64,000 nucleotides of DNA from Halicephalobus mephisto (taxonomy: Eukaryota > Nematoda > Chromadorea > Rhabditida > Panagrolaimidae): positions 19,179-83,178 of the forward strand of contig SWDT01000043.1 in assembly GCA_009193035.1 (NCBI GenBank), read 5' to 3'. Below the pieces are notes generated by a model. The model did not search any database. It was not told where the DNA came from and saw nothing but the letters and a program-made list of their open reading frames with translations. Shown in pieces: positions 55,601-64,000 of this stretch (positions within the stretch are counted from its first letter, which is position 1; every line of letters begins with the position of its first letter). The position numbers and the translations under genes are program-made.

Positions 55601-58600
55601 ATACTGTAGAAGTTATGGAATCTCAACTTCATCTTAAAGCTGTTTTTTCTTCCTTGTCATCCCCTCAGGCAATTAAATTCAAAAAATCTGGTCAAATTTC
55701 TCTTCATTTATTTTTTGAAAAAAAATATTTTCAAAAATGTCCGAAATTCGTGATTCCAGAAAACACGTTTTCCATTTTTGGAGCTTCCTTGGCCGACGTG
55801 AAGGACTTCGGGGACATCACGGAGATCTACCCGATAAACGTGGCCAGAAACATCGCCAGGAAAGGCTCGAAAACGAAACTTTTTGTTTCCGGAGATATCG
55901 AGCAATTTTACGTCCAGAACTTTGAACCGAAAATTTACCAACTTGCAAAAAAAGTTTTATTAGAGTTAGTTGAAATTTTTCAAAATTAAATTTTGCATAA
56001 ACTTCTAGAATTTTATAAAAAATCATTTTTAAAAATTTAAAAATTCATAAAAAATAATTTTTTTAAATTTTTTGGAGATTCTTATAAAAAATTATTTTTT
56101 TTAATTTTCAAAATTTTTATAAAAGATATTTTTTAAACTTTTTAAAGATTTTTATAAAAAAAACATTTTTAAAAATTTTTAAATTTTTTGGAGATTTTTA
56201 TAAAAAAAATCATTTTTAAATTTTTTAAATTCTTATAAAAAATAATTTTTTTAAATTTTTTAAAGATTTTTATAAAAAAAATCATTTTTAAATTTTTTAA
56301 AGATTTTTGAAATTTTTTATATTATTTAAAATTTTTCAAAGATTTTTAATAATTTCGAAATTTTATAATTTTTTAAAATTCAAAAAAGTTTGAATCTAAA
56401 ATTACGAATTCTGGAAGTTTTTTAAAACAATTTTGTAATAATTTTTTCAATATTTTAGAGAAAAAAAGAAAACGGTACTTGTCTACAGAAGATTCGAATT
56501 GAACGATTCAGCACCAGTTCCGAAAACAAAAAAAGAATTAAAAAAATTACTTTTGGAAAAAAAAGCGGTACAATTTCATAAAAAATATTATTCCATCGGA
56601 CATTATATAAGACATCTGAAAGAATGGATAGAAGCTCCAGAAAACGACAAAATCGAAATTTTCGAAAAAATATATTACAAAAACGGAGAATGGGAACCTC
56701 AGTTCGTCGGGGACGACAGGGTTCCGTTCCACGATGAACGGTTTCCTTACCGTTACAGAACCAACGTCCAAGTAGTAAGTTTCATTGGAAAATTTTAAAA
56801 ACTTTTTAAATTAAAGAAATATTTTACGTAATGTCGCACATTTTTAACCTAAAAAGTTCAGATATTTTCAAATTTGAAAAAGTACTTAAAACAAGGTAAT
56901 CGAACCTGCAAATTCAGAATCTGAAGTTGGTTTTAGAATTCTTAGATTCAAAATCTGAAGTTGATTTTAGGATTCTTAGATTTAGAATCTGAAGTTGATT
57001 TTAGGATTCTTAGATTCAGAATCTGAAGTTGATATTTAAAATTCTTAGATTTAGAATCTGAAGTTGATTTTAGGATTCTTAGATTCAGAATCTGAAGTTG
57101 ATATTTAAAATTCTTAGATTTAGAATCTGAAGTTGATTTTTAGAATTCTTAAATTCAGAATCTGAAGTTGGTTTTAGAATTCTTAAATTTATAATCTGAA
57201 ATCATAATTGAAAATTGATCTCCAGAATCTAAAACCAAAATTAGAAATTGACCTTTGAAATCCAAAAACTCAGAATCCAGAATCCTGAAGATCAATTTTT
57301 AACTCTGATTCTGGATTCTGAATTTCCAAATTCCAAAATGAAACACCTTATTTTGATATAAGATCCAGAACATATGAACTAGATTATGTCATTTTAGGTA
57401 ATTTTCCGAATTTAAACATGTCTAAAATTATATATTTAAAAATATGCAAAATTACTTAGGATAGTTCTTAATAATTATTTATCAATATATACAAATTTAT
57501 ACATATTCATATTTATTTATCTATTTATATTTATCTATATATGTATATTTATATGTGCATATATATATTTACATGTATATTATATATATATTATATTTAT
57601 TTACATGTATATTCGCATATATATTTGCATATATATTTGCATATATATTATTGTATATACATATATATTTACATATATATAAATATATATATATTATTGT
57701 ATATACATATATATTTACATACATATAAATATATATACATATTATTGTATATACATATATATTTACATATATATAAATACATATACATATTATTGTATAT
57801 ACATATATATTTACATACATATAAATACATATACATATTATTGTATATACATATATATTTATATATATTTATTTACATGTATATTTATATATATATATTT
57901 GCATACATATTATTGTATTTACATATATATATACATATTTATATACATATTTATATATATTCATATACATATTTATATGTATTTATATGTATTTATTTAC
58001 ATGTATACTCGTATATATTCATAATTATATATATTTATTTAATTTAGGGTCTTCATCTGTGTTTCATGAACTTCTCGTTCTCGGTGGTTTCTGATTTGTT
58101 TTCTATTCATCGAGGAATTACGAGAAAAGAACCCCCGAAGGTCTCCTACATAAAGGGTCTGGTCAGGAGGAAGAACCCCGGGTCCGTCAGAAGAGCGTTC
58201 AGAAGAGAACTGGTCGAGACTTATCCAGAAATGGCCAAAGTTTGTCCGTATTGAATTTATTCGTTTAAATTATAAAAATTAAAAATAATTTTTTTTGAGT
58301 TTTGGAAATTTTTATTTTTTTAAATACAATAATGAATTTAAAAATATTTTTAATTTAGAAAATTTTTGTTTTTTAAAAATAACAATTATGATTTTTTGGG
58401 TTTTTTGAATTCACGGATCATCGATTTTTCAAATTTTTTAATCTTTTTATTTTTTTAATCGGAATTTTTGTTTAATCTTGATTTCCATGTTATTCAACGT
58501 GGCCAAATCCAGCATCAATGAAAGCCGAGCTGGATTCATGAATGTCAATTTTGATCAATTTTAAAAAAAATAATTTCAATCAATTTAAAAATAAATTTCG

Positions 58601-61600
58601 ATCAATTTTAAAAAAAATAAATTTCAATCAGTTTTAAAAAAATAAATTTCGATCAATTTTAAAAAAATAAATTTCGATTAATTTAAAAAAAAATAAATTT
58701 TGATCAATTTTAAAAATTTTAATTTTTATGAATTTAAAGAAAAATAAATTTTTATAAATTAAAAAAATAGATTTTTTCTGAAAACTACGAAAAATTCAAT
58801 GAAAATTACACTAGAATTTAGTGAAACTTGTCAAACTGCGGTTTGTAATTGATCAAATTCAATGACACATATCAATTACGAAAATTTTAATCATCATAAA
58901 TCAACGAATTTTATCTTTTTTTTTATTCACTAAATTTAGAATGCACAGAGACAAAAACTAAACAAAAAAGAGAACACCCGAAAAGATAACCTGAAAATCA
59001 GGGAGCGTGGAATACTGTAGGGCATGAGTGACACTCGCAATTGTTTTGTAGGGAAAATATATAATTATTGTCTGTACTTTATTAAGTAAAAATTAATAAC
59101 ATTCTTCCTGTTTCTATCTTAACAGAATGTTTGTACTCTAATTTCGAAATAACTTTCAAAAAACAATGATTCATATATTTACTTTAAAAATTCCAAAAAT
59201 ACCAAACAATTAAATTTAAAACTTTCAAAATATCAAATTTCTCAAAAAAAACTTAATCTAAAATACAAAAAACTCTAAAAATAATTCCCCTTCAATATGC
59301 ACTTTCAAAAAACCTCTTTCTAAAATCCCATTCATCTCATTTCCATCAACGCTTTCTATTTAAAATCACCCTCAACCCCTTTAATTCTCAGACATGTTTA
59401 TTTTGGAGTGGAATAAAATTATGCTACAATCTCGCAACAACGTCAATCCTACATCTATATACCGGTAGTAAATCCACTATAAGACACCAAATACACTAAA
59501 GTTGCTGCTCGAATTGCTTCTTGAGTTTATGGGCTTCAGATTCCTGTTTCATTCTAGTAGCTACAGCAGCGACCAAAGCCGCTCCTCGACCACTTCCATC
59601 TTCACTCAGCATCAACTGATATTCAATATCAGCACTCTCAAGCAAATCATCAATCTTTTGATCAAGAACAACAGGGAATGTCGGATGGAAACGGTATACA
59701 GAACCATCAACACCAACCGTCACATATGGCTTATTCATTCTCTTCAGAAGAGATGCAATTCCAGCAGCAACCATATGAGCAGCTCTATTACTCACAATAG
59801 AACACACATACGCAACATTAGCACAATCTATTTGAGTCACCATTGAAATCCCAATTTCTTCCAGAATCTGCTGAGTTTTAGCAAAAAGTCCTTCATCATC
59901 TTGTTGCATTTCCCTAAAACTCCAAAATTACCCACTATTATCCATCTTTAAAAACTCACAATTCAATTTCAGATAAATACTTTGTCGGAAAACAATTTCT
60001 TTGAGAAATAGCATCATAATCCCCATCAAACAAATGTCCTTCTCTCGCCAAATGTTCCAAAATAACTCTCACAATTTCACCAAGATACATTCCAGCAACC
60101 ATTTTTTCAAATAATTGTTGACCCTTATTAATTGAGTTATTATCAACAGTTTCATCAAACATTGTTCTAACTTCTGCTAATGAGCCATCATCACCAAATC
60201 CACCCCATTCAGTATTAACACACATCTAAAAAATTACTACTTAAACAAAAAATAAAACAAAACCAAACCTCATCTGGAAGTCCATCACTAGCAGGATCAA
60301 TTTCACCTTCCATTTTGTTAATTCTATCAAGTCTTTCCATATAACAAGCATTTGATCCTGTTCCACAAATCACTCCAATATTACAACTATTTTCTTTAAA
60401 AGCACATGCCATCATTGTTCCAGTTGTATCATTCAACACAGCTACGACATCAATATCAATGTCTCCACGTCTTTGACAAGCTTCTCGGAGCATTTGAACC
60501 ACATCATTGCCTTCAACTCCTGCAGCCTTGAATCCTTTGGTCCAATTAACAAGTTTAGCACATGTTAATCCTTCTTGTTTACAAGGAAAAGAAAAAGTGA
60601 ATCCAAGTGGCAGTTTCTCCCGATTCAACAAGTCATGTTCTTCCATGAATTTCGCCAAACATTCAGCAATATGGTCAAACAATTTTGTTCCATGACCTCT
60701 CATAATTGCTTCAGGAACACGGAAAATCTTCGACTTCATGTCAGATTTCGTTTTATCCAGTCGAATCAAAAGAACACGGAAATTGGTTCCTCCAAGGTCT
60801 AGCGCCAAAAAATCACCTTGTTCTGTTCCATTTGGTACAGATCTCACATACGATGGAAGCATCTTGACTGCTGCATGTTGGAATCCTTCTTTACTAAGGC
60901 CTTTGTCGTAACTCTCATCCATTCTCTTCATGATAACTTTCAACATGTCATCAGACAATTCCAACGGTTTACATGCTTCTTGAACCTAAAATTCCCAATA
61001 TATTCACAAAACACCTTAAAAATTTACCTCCAAAGATGCAAAATTCAAACAATTTCTAGCGCGAAGTAATACTTCATAAGCCGAAATCTCAAGTTCAGCA
61101 AGAGAACCAAAAGCAAGTTGAGCCGAAGTAAGATCATTCAATGAATTGCAAATCATTTTGCGCAAAAAATAGATCAAAACTCCTAAAACTATCAATTTTC
61201 GGTTTAGACGACAAAATAAACGCGATCATTTATACAAAACGACAAAAGTGGCCTGAGGGGTTGGATGAAAGCAAATCTGCTTCGAAAGAGTTTCGCCAAA
61301 TCAGCCCATCAAGTGGCACCACAATTTTTGCTCACCATAAAATTCCATCAAATTTTTTTCCTGTAAAATGAAAAAAAACTCAAAAGAAGAGCCATTTTTA
61401 AAGAACATAGATGAATAAAAACAAGCATGTTGCGCCCATGCCGGAACCGTTTTAATGCACTGTCCCGGACCTTTTCCGATACATCAAAATCCCCGTATTA
61501 AAAATATCCTTTAGTAAAACGTGGGAATACTGACAAGGTGCAACAAAAATTGAAAACATCAGTTCCTGCTATTTTAGAAAAAAACATCAATATTGATGTG

Positions 61601-64000
61601 ATCTATTGAAGATCTTCTATATAAATTAAAAATAATAAATCGAACATTGCATCTTCAGGGATATTTAATTTGATAAAAACTAAACTTACAGCTTCAGAAT
61701 GAGAAATATCAAGAGACGTCCGTTTGTGGAGACTGCGCAACTTTTGGAGGGAATTCAGGGTCGGCTGAGGCGACTCGTGGTAGGAAGAGGGTCGCTGAAT
61801 TGGCATTATGGCACAATATACTCCTTGACTGGTTAACCTGAAACAATAAATATTAAAAAAAATAAAAACAAAAAACCGGAGATATATGAAAAAACAATTA
61901 CAAATTTAAAACATTGCTTTTTACAATTGTAAATCTAAATTACAAAAGCAAAAAACTGGGAATTATATATGAAAAATAATTACAAACTTAAAATATTACG
62001 TTTTACAGTTGGAAATGATAAAGTAAATATTTCACTAACTCTAAAATAAAAAAAATGACTTTGAAAAACAACGTTAGGGAGTTTTGTTGCATCATTCAAA
62101 AACTGGCCAAGGGAAAAGCGGCAAAAACGTTACGAAAAAGCACATGGCTGTCATTCCTTACAAACAGACAAGCAGGAATTTGAAATCCAAATGGAAACGT
62201 GCCAAAACAAAGTTGAAAAATGAAGTAAATCAACTAACTCTATTCACAATTTGAAAAAATAAAAACTTTAAAAATCAACGATTTATAAAAACAAATTCGG
62301 AAAAATTAGGAACAAAAACAAGAAAATTCTGCAAATTAATCAATTGAGTTCTTGACAAACCACGAAAGTGATGAGATAAGAAAACAGGGCAGACTGCTGT
62401 AATAAATGCGCAATAACTTTAGAACGGGTCATGGTTGTCTAACAAGAAAAAAATGAATATGACCTTTGCATGAAAATTAAAGCCGTTGGATAAACATAAA
62501 ATTCTTCAAATCGATCCCTAAAAGAAAAGCAAAGCTCTAATACAAGCTGAACACGAGCACATCGATTGACTAAGCAAGCTGCCTGCAGCAAAGCCGAGGC
62601 CCCACTCTCACGAAATGGGCATTTGTGGTTTCACAAGCATGAGAAGCGGTCTTTGGTTTGACTAAATTGACAAAAATATAGGACACACGAGCATTGTTCT
62701 TCTTTCCAACTCATTTGTTGATCTAATGACGACAACAACTTCAGGTTTAAGTCATCTACTCGGTGGAAATCATGTTAAAAATATTCCCGCCTAAAAAAAG
62801 ATGGAAACAACTCACTTTGGGATATTCAATCAGATAAATAACGAAGACGAATGACAAAAATGCCATTTCAGGTCCTGGAAAATGAAAAATAAGTCGATCA
62901 CAGCGATCAGTTGACGCGAAATCTGCCGGTCCTCGGAGGCGGAAAAGGAGATAAGAGATTCAGCTCGATCAAGTACCAAAGAACACGAGACGTTAATGAA
63001 AATAAAAAATAAAAACATTCAAGAAATTAAAACATAAAAATTTCGAAATATTTCTGGTTTTTAGGATCACAAAAAATCCGAATTTTTTAAGTCCAAATTT
63101 AACTCATTTAACTTAAACCCGAGTCCTTTGGGGTTCTTAACTCGATTTGGTCCGAAATAGGTCCAGATTTAACTCGAAAAAAGTCTGACCTTAAAGTTAT
63201 ATATCATTTAGGCCAGACGAATAAAACTTCGAAAATGCCAAAAATCAGTTTGGCGAGAGGAATAAAAAGCCAAAAACCAACCAGAGTACTTTTTGGAGGT
63301 TTGGGAAATTGGATTATGCAGATTTCCCACGGAATTTGTTTTCAAGTGAGGCTCCAAAGTAGGTAAGTAGAAGCCGGAGAGTGGCTTCTTGAAGAGTTCT
63401 TAGTTACTGAAACAAGGATGACAGGATTTTTTCTTTTTTTTTGCTTTAATTTTTGTAATTTTGGAATCGAAGAAGTCTAAATCCAGATTTTCGGGATTTT
63501 CTGACTTAGGAATCTTATTAAAGTATTTAAATACTCCAAAATTTGCTTACTGAGGACTTAAAGGATAACGGAACAGTTTTTGCGTGAATTTTAAGTGCGG
63601 TTTTTAGGTAAACAGGACATTGTTAAATTAGAAAATCTAGGAAATTCCAAAAATGCCGATTAAAAACTCAAAGAAAATGTTCTAAATCCTCGAGATGAAG
63701 TACTTTGTAATTAAATTAAGAACTGCCAAATGTCGACGAAAATCAGAAAATTCAATTTTTTTTTATTTTATGTATTAATTTTAGGAATTTTAATTTAGGA
63801 AATTACCCGCGATGGTTAGCTTAGGACCTCCTTCAGATATTCATCAAAGATCCCAAAAAAGATAATCTTTGTCCTAGAGATCAATCAAGCACCCCACGAG
63901 AAATGAGAACTTTCAAGTCCCGACGAAATTGAAAAAATTAATTTTATATATTAATTTTGGTGATTTTATTTCAGGACAACAGGGTACCGATACAGTAGTG

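Overview
The window looks like a chromosome segment from a free-living or parasitic rhabditid-type nematode. Three things point this way: very AT-rich intergenic DNA, compact genes with many introns of about 41-54 bp next to a few long repeat-filled ones, and gene products that resemble Caenorhabditis proteins (a GT92/DUF23 glycosyltransferase, EMB-30/APC4, MTK-1/MAP3K4, TLI-1/TOLLIP, UBC-25/UBE2Q, CYN-12/PPIL1, BGNT-1/GT49, hexokinase). All exon models were built by hand from splice-site sequence and phase continuity. No transcript data or database search was available.

Layout. 0.7-4.2 kb: GT92 glycosyltransferase (+). 4.2-10.3 kb: AT-rich repeat DNA with one possible orphan exon. 10.3-26.7 kb: a synaptotagmin-like Rab effector (+), with a FYVE-type zinc finger module separated from two C2 domains by about 8 kb of transposon-like repeats. 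26.8-30.0 kb: mitochondrial prolyl-tRNA synthetase and a GOLGA7/Erf4 palmitoylation cofactor (both -), probably an operon. 30.2-34.5 kb: APC4 (+), divergent from GOLGA7. 36.6-37.7 kb: tetraspanin (+). 38.6-43.2 kb: MAP3K4-type kinase (-). 44.4-46.1 kb: TOLLIP (+). 46.9-49.0 kb: UBE2Q-type E2 (+). 49.2-50.1 kb: PPIL1-type cyclophilin (-). 52.6-54.5 kb: a remarkable histidine/serine-rich protein (+). 55.3-58.3 kb: GT49 glycosyltransferase (+). 59.5-61.8 kb: hexokinase with two alternative first exons (-). 61.8-64 kb: nothing recognisable.

Most genes are ordinary cellular housekeeping or signalling genes. They are not one pathway, but several belong to shared themes: ubiquitin (APC4, UBE2Q, TOLLIP CUE domain), membrane traffic (Slp-like protein, TOLLIP, tetraspanin, GOLGA7) and Golgi glycosylation (GT92, GT49).

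The most unusual features are these. (1) The His/Ser-rich protein opens with what reads as a pair of EF-hands whose calcium-ligand positions are largely replaced by histidine, followed by eleven serine-run/histidine cassettes, behind a TATA box and GATAAG sites. (2) An inverted repeat of about 450 bp flanks the last two exons of APC4. (3) A splice acceptor and the first bases of its exon are present in four tandem copies in the GT92 gene. (4) There are several families of terminal-inverted-repeat elements, some amplified head to tail.
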